A stretch of 64,000 nucleotides of DNA, from positions 62,001 through 126,000 of the forward strand of contig DUNU01000002.1 in the NCBI GenBank assembly GCA_012839185.1, written 5' to 3'. Under the pieces are notes generated by a model. The model was not told the origin of the DNA and searched no databases. It saw only the letters and a program-made list of their open reading frames with translations. The DNA comes from Clostridiales bacterium. Lineage in GTDB: Bacteria; Bacillota; Clostridia; Oscillospirales; Acutalibacteraceae. The translations under genes were made by a program, and so were the position numbers. Below are positions 15,894 to 23,936 of this stretch, piece by piece (position 1 is the stretch's first letter; each line of letters begins with the position of its first letter).

Positions 15894-17921
15894 CTATTCC
15901 ATTTTTTTCAACAGGTTTTCAACAGATTTTCGTAACAAGACGTTCTCTTTATTTTTCAAAAAAGCATCCTTTTTTATGATTTCTTCGGCAATACCCTGAG
16001 CGGAATAAAGTATTTTTGTATCGCTCATCAGGTCGGCAATTTTCATTTCGGGAAGTCCGTGCTGACGATGTCCGAAAAAGTCGCCGGGGCCTCGTGTCTG
16101 AAGGTCATATTCGGCAATCTTGAAACCGTCCGATGTCTTAACAAGTGTTTCAAGACGCTCGCAAGCCTCTTTATTCTGAGCGTCGGACACCAATATACAA
16201 TATGACTTTTCACCACCGCGACCTATTCGACCGCGAAGTTGATGAAGTTGCGAAACTCCGAATCTCTCGGCATTTTCAATAAGCATAACCGTTGCATTGG
16301 GCACATCAATTCCGACTTCGATAACTACGGTTGACACAAGAATCTGAATCTCGCCGTCATAAAACTTTTGCATTATTTCATCTTTTTCCGCACTTTTCAT
16401 TCTGCCGTGCAAGAGACCGACGTTGTAATTCTTGAACGCACCCTTTTGCAACATCTGGCTATATCCGACTGCGGGAGTAATATCATAATCCCCCTCCTCG
16501 ACAAGCGGACAGACGATATACGCCTGCCTACCCGAATCAACCTCTTTTTTGATAAAATTATATATCCGATTATGATAACGCGAATCGACTTTTACGGTAT
16601 CAATCGGTATCCGACCGGGCGGCAACTCGTCCAATATTGAAATATCCAAATCGCCATATATCATCAGTGCAAGAGTTCGCGGAATGGGAGTAGCGGACAT
16701 AACCAAGGTATGCGGTCTGTCTCCCTTTTGAGCCAAATCGGAACGCTGTTTTACACCAAAACGGTGTTGTTCGTCCGTAATAACAAGACCTAAATTCTTA
16801 AACTCAACATCCTTTTGAATAAGTGCATGCGTACCGATGATAAAGTCAATCTCGCCGTTTTTAAGTTTTTCTTTAATAATTCTCTTGTCTTTCTGTCCTG
16901 TTGAGCCGGTAATAATCTCAACACGAATATCCGTATTCTCAAACAGGTTTTTTAACGTTGCAAAGTGCTGGCGGGACAAAACCTCAGTTGGTGCCATAAG
17001 TGCAGACTGGTAGCCATTTTTCGCAATGTTATAAATAAGTGCGGCAGCAACGGCAGTTTTTCCCGACCCGACATCGCCCTGCAAAAGTCTATTCATTGCT
17101 TTACCGCTTTGCATATCGGAAAGACATTCGGATATTGACCTTTTTTGAACATTGGTCAGCTTAAAAGGCAGCAAGTTTAAATATTCATCGGTGAAAAAAT
17201 AATCAACTTTAATGGGTGTTTTAATACTCTTAATATTGCGAAGGGAAAACATCGCAAGCTGCAATATTAACAGTTCTTCAAATACCAATCGTCTTCTTGC
17301 CGCTGCAACTTCCGCCTCGTTATTCGGGAAATGTATCATTTTAAGTGTTGAATATAATGACGGCAATTTATATTTTTTAAGCAAATAATCCGGTAAAGTT
17401 TCTTCCAGATACGGCTTAACCAAACCTAAAGCGTTATGAATGACTTTCGCTATATTTTTTGATTGAAGTCCTGCTGTTTGAGGATAAATCGGCTCTAAAG
17501 TATTTTCCATTGAAAGCGGAAAAAATTGAGGTGATATCATCTGCCTTAATCCCCATTTGTCACGGGTAATTTTCCCAAAAAACAGAAGTTCATCGCCCTC
17601 ATTAAGCATTTTATCAATATATCTGTTGTTAAAAAACACAAGGTCAACCGAATTTGTCATATCGGTAATTGCAGTCTTGGTAATAAGCTTTCCGCCGGGA
17701 ATTTTTGTCGTAGACGGAGGATAAGAAACAATGCCTTTGATACAAATATTTTCATCTTCGGGAGCATCAAAAATACTGTCAACCGGATGCAGTGTCCGAT
17801 ATTTTCTCGGGTAAAACCGTATCAAATCTTCAATTGAAAAAATACCGAGATGACTGAACAACTCGGCTCTTTTTGGGCCAACGCCTTTTAGGAACTGCAA
17901 CCCTGAATTTAAATCAATCAT
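15894..17921 (-). CDS. recG: ATP-dependent DNA helicase RecG
   Basis: Branch-migrating DNA helicase that regresses stalled replication forks and processes recombination intermediates. The 675 residues contain the N-terminal wedge/OB domain, Walker A GDVGSGKT at 282-289, the DEQH box at 383-386, motif III SATPIPRT near 409, and the RecG C-terminal motifs (QLRGRIGRGG, FGHRQHGLPE). Its start overlaps the yloV stop in an ATGA, so the two are co-translated. This is similar to the Bacillus yloV-sdaAB/AA-recG region but without the serine dehydratase genes. Confidence 0.97.
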   Translation of the reverse strand: MIDLNSGLQFLKGVGPKRAELFSHLGIFSIEDLIRFYPRKYRTLHPVDSIFDAPEDENICIKGIVSYPPSTTKIPGGKLITKTAITDMTNSVDLVFFNNRYIDKMLNEGDELLFFGKITRDKWGLRQMISPQFFPLSMENTLEPIYPQTAGLQSKNIAKVIHNALGLVKPYLEETLPDYLLKKYKLPSLYSTLKMIHFPNNEAEVAAARRRLVFEELLILQLAMFSLRNIKSIKTPIKVDYFFTDEYLNLLPFKLTNVQKRSISECLSDMQSGKAMNRLLQGDVGSGKTAVAAALIYNIAKNGYQSALMAPTEVLSRQHFATLKNLFENTDIRVEIITGSTGQKDKRIIKEKLKNGEIDFIIGTHALIQKDVEFKNLGLVITDEQHRFGVKQRSDLAQKGDRPHTLVMSATPIPRTLALMIYGDLDISILDELPPGRIPIDTVKVDSRYHNRIYNFIKKEVDSGRQAYIVCPLVEEGDYDITPAVGYSQMLQKGAFKNYNVGLLHGRMKSAEKDEIMQKFYDGEIQILVSTVVIEVGIDVPNATVMLIENAERFGVSQLHQLRGRIGRGGEKSYCILVSDAQNKEACERLETLVKTSDGFKIAEYDLQTRGPGDFFGHRQHGLPEMKIADLMSDTKILYSAQGIAEEIIKKDAFLKNKENVLLRKSVENLLKKME

Positions 17922-19561
17922 TCTAATGAAATAATGTAATAATATACCGGCTGCCCACCGTATACAACCGCGATTTCAATATCATTACCGTATTTAGCGG
18001 AAATGGTATCGCAGAGCCTGTATGCGGCTTCTTCCGTCATTCCTTCACCGTAATAAATTGTGATAAAAGATGTATTACGTTTGATCATGCGTTTTACACA
18101 ACGATATGCGACATTGTTCGGATCGGAATCGACAACGGTTACCTTACCGTTTTCAAGTCCCATAATATCGCCTTCTTTAATATCCATTCCGCCGACACTC
18201 GAATCACGAGCAGCAAATGTAACATTGACGGTATTGATATCTTTAATCGCATTGTTCATCATTTTGTAGTTGTCGGTTTCGTTGACATCCGGATCAAATG
18301 CAATCAATGCGGCAATACCTTCGGGGATAGAACGAGTCTGAACAACAAGAACCTTCTTTTCTGTCAGGCTTGCGGCTTGCATTGCGGTTAAAATGATATT
18401 CTTATTGTTCGGGAGAATATATACAATCTCGGCGGGAGTCTGGTTGACGGCATTGAGAATGTCATCCGTACTCGGATTCATTGTCTGACCGCCGGACACG
18501 ACCATATCAACGCCAAGTTCTTTCATCGCGGCAGCAATACCCTCACCGGCACCTACTGATACAAAACCGAATCTCTTGGTAGCTTCAACAACGGGTACAT
18601 CTTCCGGTCCGATTAAATCGGCCTTACTGCCCCAAGAAGTATGCTTGTGTTGAAGTCTCATATTTTCAACTTTTACATTTTCCAAATTACCATATTTTAT
18701 AGCATGAGAAATGACTTCTCCGGGCTCATTTGTGTGGATATGAACCTTAATAACATCTTCGTCGTCAACTACTACAACACTGTCACCCATATCATAAAGG
18801 CGGGATTTTAAGAGGATGACATCCATCTTTGTTGCATTTTTCTTTTCGATAAGCAATTCTGTGCAGTAGGCAAATCTGATATCTTCCCCACTCTGAACAT
18901 CACGGACAACAACATCGGTCTCCGAATCGTGTTCCTTTGCTTCAATAATGATGTCATCGCGAAATACCGAGAGCATCGCTTCCAATATGTAAACGAGACC
19001 CTGACCGCCGGCATCGACAACCTTAGCTCTTTTTAATATGCTTAAAAGCTCAGGAGTACGTTTAAGTGCTTTTCTTGCTCCTTCAGTCGCATCTTCAAAA
19101 ACTTTTACTGCGGGAACATCAACTCCCGCCGATTCTTTTGCTGCATCGCCGGCAAGACGAATAACAGTTAAAATCGTTCCCTCTGTCGGAGCCATGACAC
19201 TTTTGTATGCATGTTCGGCAGCAAGTTTAAGAGCAGTTGCAATAACAACTCCGTTTGCAGATTCACAACCACGCAAACCTTCGGCAAAACCTCGAAAAAT
19301 AAGAGAAGTAATCGCACCGCTATTTCCCCTTGCTCCACGCAAAAATGCCGATGCCGCCTTTTCGGCAACAACGGAAACAGGAACATCATCCGACAAATCT
19401 TTAAGAACATTGACTGCCGAGTTCATAGTTTTACTCATATTCGTTCCGGTATCTCCGTCGGGTACGGGGAAAATGTTCAACGCATCTACCGAATCTTTGT
19501 TATTTGTTATATTGTTAGCTGCAGAGATAAGAGCATCTCTTAATTGTCTACCGGTTATCAT
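17918..19561 (-). CDS. YloV/FakA-like DAK2-domain protein
   Basis: A 547-residue protein with an N-terminal DhaL (DAK2) ATP-binding domain whose metal loop is PVPDGDTGTNM (33-42, Asp35 and Asp37). Middle and C-terminal domains follow, as in the fatty acid kinase FakA of Staphylococcus and YloV of Bacillus. The probable role is phosphorylation of exogenous fatty acids bound to a FakB (DegV-family) protein for phospholipid synthesis. No fakB is in the window. It has GAGGG before the ATG, its own promoter, and an ATGA overlap with recG. Confidence 0.9.
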   Translation of the reverse strand: MITGRQLRDALISAANNITNNKDSVDALNIFPVPDGDTGTNMSKTMNSAVNVLKDLSDDVPVSVVAEKAASAFLRGARGNSGAITSLIFRGFAEGLRGCESANGVVIATALKLAAEHAYKSVMAPTEGTILTVIRLAGDAAKESAGVDVPAVKVFEDATEGARKALKRTPELLSILKRAKVVDAGGQGLVYILEAMLSVFRDDIIIEAKEHDSETDVVVRDVQSGEDIRFAYCTELLIEKKNATKMDVILLKSRLYDMGDSVVVVDDEDVIKVHIHTNEPGEVISHAIKYGNLENVKVENMRLQHKHTSWGSKADLIGPEDVPVVEATKRFGFVSVGAGEGIAAAMKELGVDMVVSGGQTMNPSTDDILNAVNQTPAEIVYILPNNKNIILTAMQAASLTEKKVLVVQTRSIPEGIAALIAFDPDVNETDNYKMMNNAIKDINTVNVTFAARDSSVGGMDIKEGDIMGLENGKVTVVDSDPNNVAYRCVKRMIKRNTSFITIYYGEGMTEEAAYRLCDTISAKYGNDIEIAVVYGGQPVYYYIISLE

Positions 19562-19601
19562 AGAACCCTCTTTTTATGTAAGCAATATTATTACATTTTG
19601 A

Positions 19602-19630
19602 ATTATAGCATACATTCAATTAAAAATCAA
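19602..19630 (-). promoter_or_regulatory. Sigma-A promoter of yloV-recG
   Basis: TTGATT-N17-TATAAT on the minus strand. Confidence 0.75.
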
Positions 19631-19661
19631 CACCAAATGTGAACGTTTTCAAAATTTATCA

Positions 19662-19690
19662 TTGACTATTTTAGAAATATGCTGTATAAT
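19662..19690 (+). promoter_or_regulatory. Sigma-A promoter of TIM-barrel/cohesin-like operon
   Basis: TTGACT-N17-TATAAT, 30 bp before the ATG at 19721; divergent from the yloV promoter. Confidence 0.8.
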
Positions 19691-19720
19691 ATAATCCGAA
19701 TTTTATATGCGGAGGTCAAT

Positions 19721-20566
19721 ATGTATAATTTCCCGATTGGTGTTATTATAGACAGTTTCAGAACAGATATTCCCACTGCCGTAAAAAAGGCTGCCGAAGT
19801 CGGTGCGGACGGTATTCAGGTTTATGCAACAAAGGGTGAAATGGCTCCCGAAAATTTATCACCTGCAAAGCGTCGCGAATTTTTGGATATGGTCAAGTCC
19901 AACGGCTTGGTTATTTCCGCACTCTGCGGCGACTTGGGCGGTGGATTCGGTGATGCTGACGAAAATCCCGAAAGAATTGAAAAGTCAAAGAGAATTCTCG
20001 ACTTAGCCAAAGATTTAGAAACAAATATTGTTACAACTCATATCGGTGTTGTTCCGACTGAAACCTCTCATCCTCGCTACAAAATAATGCAGGATGCTTG
20101 CGGTCAGCTTGCGGAATATGCAGACTCAATTGATGCTTTTTTTGCGATTGAAACCGGTCCCGAGACAAGTGCCGTTCTTAAAGAATTCTTGGATTCTTTG
20201 GGTTCCAAAGGTCTTTCCGTTAATTTAGACCCCGCAAATCTTGTTATGGTTACCGGCGATGATCCCGTGCAAGCCGTCTATAACCTTAAAGATTATATTG
20301 TTCACACTCACGCAAAAGACGGTGTTCAGCTTTATTATAAAGAACCCGAACTTGTTTACGGTATCAAGAAAGATGCTCTTGTAACAGCTCCCTCCTTTGA
20401 AGAAGTTCCTCTGGGCACAGGTTCTGTTAATTTCCCCGCCTATCTCAAAGCTCTCGAAGATGTCGGATACAAAGGTTTCTTAACCATTGAAAGAGAAGTC
20501 GGTGACGACCCCGAAAGAGATATTCGCATCGCCGTTGATTTTCTTAAGAATATTATTAACAACTGA
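19721..20566 (+). CDS. Sugar phosphate isomerase/epimerase-like TIM barrel
   Basis: A 281-residue protein of the xylose-isomerase-like TIM-barrel family (AP_endonuc_2 fold; IolE/IolI/YcjR relatives). Probable metal ligands are seen in THIGVVP, AIETGPE, NLDPANL and VHTHAKD, with a final glutamate in LTIERE. It probably isomerises or epimerises a keto-sugar or inosose, but the substrate cannot be read. The ATG at 19721 follows GGAGG. The next gene, a secreted cohesin-like protein, begins 13 bp later with AGGAG, so they form an operon of a cytoplasmic sugar enzyme and a surface protein. Confidence 0.8.
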   Translation: MYNFPIGVIIDSFRTDIPTAVKKAAEVGADGIQVYATKGEMAPENLSPAKRREFLDMVKSNGLVISALCGDLGGGFGDADENPERIEKSKRILDLAKDLETNIVTTHIGVVPTETSHPRYKIMQDACGQLAEYADSIDAFFAIETGPETSAVLKEFLDSLGSKGLSVNLDPANLVMVTGDDPVQAVYNLKDYIVHTHAKDGVQLYYKEPELVYGIKKDALVTAPSFEEVPLGTGSVNFPAYLKALEDVGYKGFLTIEREVGDDPERDIRIAVDFLKNIINN

Positions 20567-20579
20567 CAGGAGTATTGTT

Positions 20580-21338
20580 ATGAAAAAAATCACAGCTGTT
20601 TTAATGACCGTCGTACTTGTATTTATGTATGCGGCACTCGGTGCTGTCGGTGTTATTGCCGATGATGTTCCCGAATTTTATATCACTCAATCTACTGAAA
20701 ATGTTGCTGTCGGCGATTATGTGGATGTCGTCGTTTCAGGCAGAAATTTAGCAGGTCTTGCTACTGCTGAACTTTGGGTTGAAATCAACCCCTATCGTCT
20801 CGCTTTTGTAAACTACGAAATTGCGGAAGATGTCGCCGATGAATCAGGGCTTATCGTTATGTCCCACGACCCGAATGAGAGTGAAGACATTAGATATGAT
20901 AAAGACGGTGTAACACCCATTTCCGGCATACCCGTATACTTCGTGCATGCCAGAAGCGTTTCGGAAGAAATGGACGAGATGGATATTGCAATTCTTCATT
21001 TTAAGGCTATCGGCGGTGGCGATTGCCGTCTGGAATTTTTAGCAAACTCCGTCGAAGTTTGTATTGACGGCAACGAAATCGAACCGGTTGCCGTAGATGC
21101 AAAATATGCGGATATTGTTGTCCCCATTGAAGGCGAACTTGCTTCCGAATGGGATTATGATGTTTCTGTTCCCGTTGATGTTACCGTTCCCGACCTCAAC
21201 CAAGGAAAAAAAGGTAAGACCATCATCATCGTTATTGTTATTGTAGTCTTAGTTGCCGTTGCAGCTTTCGCACTTGTCATGGCAATACGTCAAGGCGGAA
21301 TTAAGGAAGACGAAGAAACAAAACCAAAGAATAACTAA
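20580..21338 (+). CDS. Membrane-anchored cohesin-like surface protein
   Basis: A 252-residue exported protein. It has an N-terminal signal peptide (MKKITAVLMTVVLVFMYAAL) and an extracellular beta-sandwich of about 140 residues whose pattern fits the cohesin/carbohydrate-binding superfamily: VGDYVDVVVSG, then LATAELWVEINP, later AILHFKAIGGG. A short linker is followed by a C-terminal transmembrane helix of about 20 Ile/Val-rich residues starting near 218 and a charged cytoplasmic tail. Cohesins hold dockerin-bearing enzymes in cellulosomes, but single cohesin-like domains also occur in unrelated surface proteins. No dockerin protein is seen in this window. Confidence 0.65.
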   Translation: MKKITAVLMTVVLVFMYAALGAVGVIADDVPEFYITQSTENVAVGDYVDVVVSGRNLAGLATAELWVEINPYRLAFVNYEIAEDVADESGLIVMSHDPNESEDIRYDKDGVTPISGIPVYFVHARSVSEEMDEMDIAILHFKAIGGGDCRLEFLANSVEVCIDGNEIEPVAVDAKYADIVVPIEGELASEWDYDVSVPVDVTVPDLNQGKKGKTIIIVIVIVVLVAVAAFALVMAIRQGGIKEDEETKPKNN

Positions 21339-21344
21339 AATTCC

Positions 21345-21373
21345 AAGGCTGTCGTATTTCGGCAGCCTTTTTC
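21345..21373 (+). terminator. Terminator of cohesin-like operon
   Basis: AAGGCTGTCG / CGGCAGCCTT stem with a TATTT loop and a T-tract. Confidence 0.85.
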
Positions 21374-21452
21374 TGTAAAACATCAGCAAATATTAAATCT
21401 GAGACATTTTTTATTCTGTAAAAAAAGAAATTAAATATAAAGGAGAATGGTT

Positions 21453-22316
21453 ATGAACAAAATTATAGCATTTATCGGTTCAATTATTTTTGCAATCGCA
21501 TCAATTTTTCCGTGGGCATTTAACGATTTCCCGAAAAAACCTTCAGGGCAAAAAATCGATCTGACGAAATTTGAACTGACTTGGAGCGACGAGTTTGACG
21601 GAGACGAATTTGATGAAACCAAATGGATTGATCCGTGGTGGATTTCAGAGCGTAAAGGCGGATACTGGGCAAAAGAAATGGTCAGTGTCAGCGACGGTAA
21701 TTTGATTATTACAACCAAATACTTAAAAGACGGGCTTAACGGAAATCCGGCGGGATATTATACCGGAATTGTTGAAACTCGCACCAAATTTGAACAATGC
21801 TACGGATATTTTGAGTGTCGCTGTATTTTGCCCCCGTCAACGGGCATGTGGTCGGCATTCTGGATGATGAATGAGGGCGTTTTTAACGTTGACGGCAGCG
21901 GAGATGACGGTACCGAAGTTGATATTTTCGAATCGATGAGGTATAAAGACCATTGGTGGAAAGCCGGAGACAGCGTCGTTTCAGGAATTCATTATGACGG
22001 TTACGGCGAAGATTCAAAAGGTGATTCGATAGGATATTATTTTGCAGAAAATCCTTATGATGAATATAACACCTATGGTCTTGAATGGAATCCGGATGAA
22101 TATATTTTCTACATTAACGGTGTTGAGACGGGCAGATTGTCAACCGGCGGAGTTTCCGATAATCCCCAATATCTGATTTTATCCTGCGAAGTTGCCGGCG
22201 AAAACGGCATAGCAAACGCAGACCGACACGGTACAGGTAAAATTTCATTACCTCAGGACGGCAGCGAAGTTTATTTCATCGTCGACTATGTAAGAGTTTA
22301 TCAGTATAAACAATAA
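21453..22316 (+). CDS. GH16 family endo-beta-glucanase
   Basis: A 287-residue glycoside hydrolase family 16 protein, expected to cut beta-1,3 or mixed-linkage beta-glucans. The catalytic motif is EVDIFE (nucleophile E155, D157, acid/base E160), preceded by SGMWSAFWMM-type strands and followed by the family's YGLEWNPDEYIFYINGV segment. A hydrophobic N-terminus (residues 4-22) followed by a short linker suggests export, possibly with retention at the membrane because no clear cleavage site is seen. I use the ATG at 21453 because AAGGAG is seven bases upstream of it and only one base from an alternative ATG at 21447. Confidence 0.88.
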   Translation: MNKIIAFIGSIIFAIASIFPWAFNDFPKKPSGQKIDLTKFELTWSDEFDGDEFDETKWIDPWWISERKGGYWAKEMVSVSDGNLIITTKYLKDGLNGNPAGYYTGIVETRTKFEQCYGYFECRCILPPSTGMWSAFWMMNEGVFNVDGSGDDGTEVDIFESMRYKDHWWKAGDSVVSGIHYDGYGEDSKGDSIGYYFAENPYDEYNTYGLEWNPDEYIFYINGVETGRLSTGGVSDNPQYLILSCEVAGENGIANADRHGTGKISLPQDGSEVYFIVDYVRVYQYKQ

Positions 22317-22320
22317 GTAA

Positions 22321-22347
22321 AAAGGCTGTCCGACAGACAGCCTTTAT
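22321..22347 (+). terminator. Terminator of GH16 gene
   Basis: AAAGGCTGTC-CGACA-GACAGCCTTT, a perfect 10-bp stem; the downstream T-tract is poor. Confidence 0.7.
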
Positions 22348-22387
22348 AGTTTTAAATGTAAATTTCTGTAAAAACCCTTTCACCCAA

Positions 22388-22416
22388 TAAAAAAACCGCC
22401 GACCATCAGGTCGGCT
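22388..22416 (-). terminator. Terminator behind displaced tRNA-Gln 3' end
   Basis: GCCGACC-TGAT-GGTCGGC then GGTTTTTTT on the minus strand. It lies directly after the duplicated tRNA 3' end, as the tRNA's original terminator would. Confidence 0.8.
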
Positions 22417-22420
22417 TGTT

Positions 22421-22441
22421 TTGGCTGAGGAATAGGGTTCG
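22421..22441 (-). repeat. Displaced copy of tRNA-Gln 3' end
   Basis: On the minus strand it reads CGAACCCTATTCCTCAGCCA, matching the real tRNA-Gln from C56 of the T-loop to the CCA with one base missing. It is a direct repeat of 22585-22606 at 164 bp spacing. Confidence 0.8.
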
Positions 22442-22552
22442 CCCGCTTCACTACCGCTCGCGGCACGACCCACGGACTACCAAACAGTCCACCGGACTGT
22501 TTGCTTGGCTCGCTTTTGCTCGCCACCGTCCTTGTTCGAATCCCTATTACCA
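22442..22552 (-). repeat. Structured tRNA T-loop-associated element
   Basis: A 93-nt core (22442-22534) homologous to the tRNA-Gly inserts. In the same order it shares CGGTGGCGA, a 17-bp identical block AGTCCGGTGGACTGTTT, CCGTGGG and CGGTAGTG. On its outer side the minus strand carries GGTAATAGGGATTCGAA (22536-22552), which can pair with the displaced tRNA 3' end on the other side and would close the whole element in a long stem. The central hairpin is AAACAGTCC/GGACTGTTT. It does not encode protein. Confidence 0.75.
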
Positions 22553-22555
22553 ATA

Positions 22556-22582
22556 AAAGAAAAACCGACTTTGCAGTCGGTT
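22556..22582 (-). terminator. Terminator of intact tRNA-Gln
   Basis: AACCGACT-GCAA-AGTCGGTT followed by TTTCTTTT on the minus strand, four bases after the CCA. Confidence 0.85.
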
Positions 22583-22585
22583 CTT

Positions 22586-22659
22586 TGGCTGAGGAATAGG
22601 GATTCGAACCCCAACAAACAGAGTCAGAGTCTGTCGTGCTACCGTTACACTATTCCTCA
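22586..22659 (-). tRNA. tRNA-Gln(CTG)
   Basis: 74 nt with encoded CCA. Acceptor TGAGGAA/TTCCTCA, anticodon stem ACAGA/TCTGT with loop CTCTGAC, anticodon CTG reading CAG, T-arm TGGGG-TTCGAAT-CCCTA. Confidence 0.93.
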
Positions 22660-22670
22660 ACGCAAGAAAT

Positions 22671-22698
22671 ATTATATCATAAAATAACTGTTTGTCAA
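22671..22698 (-). promoter_or_regulatory. Sigma-A promoter of tRNA-Gln
   Basis: TTGACA-N16-TATAAT on the minus strand, 11 bp from the tRNA. Confidence 0.85.
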
Positions 22699-22725
22699 GC
22701 GTTTTTTCATAAGTTGAAAATTTGC

Positions 22726-22754
22726 TTGATAAAAATCTGTTTCTATGTTATCAT
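22726..22754 (+). promoter_or_regulatory. Sigma-A promoter of acetyltransferase operon
   Basis: TTGATA-N17-TATCAT, 31 bp before the ATG at 22786. Confidence 0.7.
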
Positions 22755-22785
22755 TATAAAATGTAGTATGTTTTGCGAGGCTGTT

Positions 22786-23919
22786 ATGGAGATAAGAAAA
22801 ATTACCGAAAAAGATTTAGTTCAAAGTGCGGAATGTGCCGTTCAGGCATTTGGCGGCACGATTGAGCCTGCCGACTTGAAAATGCCGGAATATGATGTTA
22901 TCGCCACATTTGAGGGTGATATTCTCACTTCCAGAATTGAAATATATGACAAACAAGTATATTTCGGTCACGGTCAGCTTCATACGCTGGGAATCGGCGG
23001 TGTTGCAACAAAGGCGGAATATCGCAGAAGCGGCAGTGTACGAAAACTGTTTAATCATATTTTTGATAATTACGACTGCGACATCAGTATTCTTTACGCC
23101 TTTTCAAGCGGATATTACAGAAAATTCGGTTATGAAACCGTTGCACCCGCAATGAGTTTGGAAACTCCGATAACCAATTTAACGGCAAAATATTATCCCG
23201 ATGTGCATCTTTTACGTGAAGAAAATGAAAGTGAACTTATCGAACTTTACAACCGTCTCGCTGAAAAACGAAACCTCTGTTTTGCCCGTAATAACGCAAA
23301 TAACTTTAGTCTGAAACCTTTTGAAACTCAGGATTTTACATACGCGGTAAAAAATGAAAACGGCGAATTTTCGGGATATATTGCGTATAATTTCAATCGA
23401 GAAGAAAGTTTGATTACCGTCAATGAGATTATATTTGACACAATGACTGACCTTGAACATCTGCTCGGTTTTTTGCGTTTTTTCGATGCAAATATCAAGA
23501 ATATCCGGTTTGAAAAAATTCCCGTCGATTCGCCGATTATCTATTTTTGCGACAGAGAAGAATGGGCAAAACGGGAACTTAAGAGCATGGGTTCCGTTCG
23601 TATTCACAACGTTGCAAACGTCTTGAAAATGAAAAAATATCCCGATTCCGCAGGTAATTTTACAATCAAAATCAATGATGAAATAGAAAGAAATAACGGT
23701 ATATTCAGGGTTGAATATTCAAACGGCACAGGCAAAATCACAAAAACCGACGGCGAATTTGATATTGAGCTTAATGCTCCCGCAATGTCGAAAATATTGC
23801 TCGGCGGAATTTCCTATCACGATGCACACCATCTGCCCGGTGTAAATATCATAAACGAAAACGATGATTTTTATCGTGCGTTTTTGCCCGCCGACACTCA
23901 ATTTTACGACGGATTTTAA
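22786..23919 (+). CDS. Eis-like GNAT N-acetyltransferase
   Basis: A 377-residue protein whose N-terminal half is a GNAT acetyltransferase. LGIGGVATKAEYRRSGSVRK is the acetyl-CoA-binding strand and pyrophosphate loop, and AFSSGYYRKFGYE is the Eis-type follow-on. The C-terminal part has a second GNAT-like region and a sterol-carrier-like tail, as in the Eis family that acetylates amines and aminoglycosides. The acceptor here is unknown. The chosen ATG has GAGG 8 bases upstream and lies downstream of the promoter. An rRNA methyltransferase gene follows 17 bp later in the same direction. Confidence 0.82.
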   Translation: MEIRKITEKDLVQSAECAVQAFGGTIEPADLKMPEYDVIATFEGDILTSRIEIYDKQVYFGHGQLHTLGIGGVATKAEYRRSGSVRKLFNHIFDNYDCDISILYAFSSGYYRKFGYETVAPAMSLETPITNLTAKYYPDVHLLREENESELIELYNRLAEKRNLCFARNNANNFSLKPFETQDFTYAVKNENGEFSGYIAYNFNREESLITVNEIIFDTMTDLEHLLGFLRFFDANIKNIRFEKIPVDSPIIYFCDREEWAKRELKSMGSVRIHNVANVLKMKKYPDSAGNFTIKINDEIERNNGIFRVEYSNGTGKITKTDGEFDIELNAPAMSKILLGGISYHDAHHLPGVNIINENDDFYRAFLPADTQFYDGF

Positions 23920-23936
23920 CAGAAATAAGGTATATT

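Noticed and set aside
22505..22687. Plus-strand 60-codon frame across the tRNA-Gln element
   Set aside because: Covers the structured repeat, terminator and tRNA antisense; no ribosome binding site.
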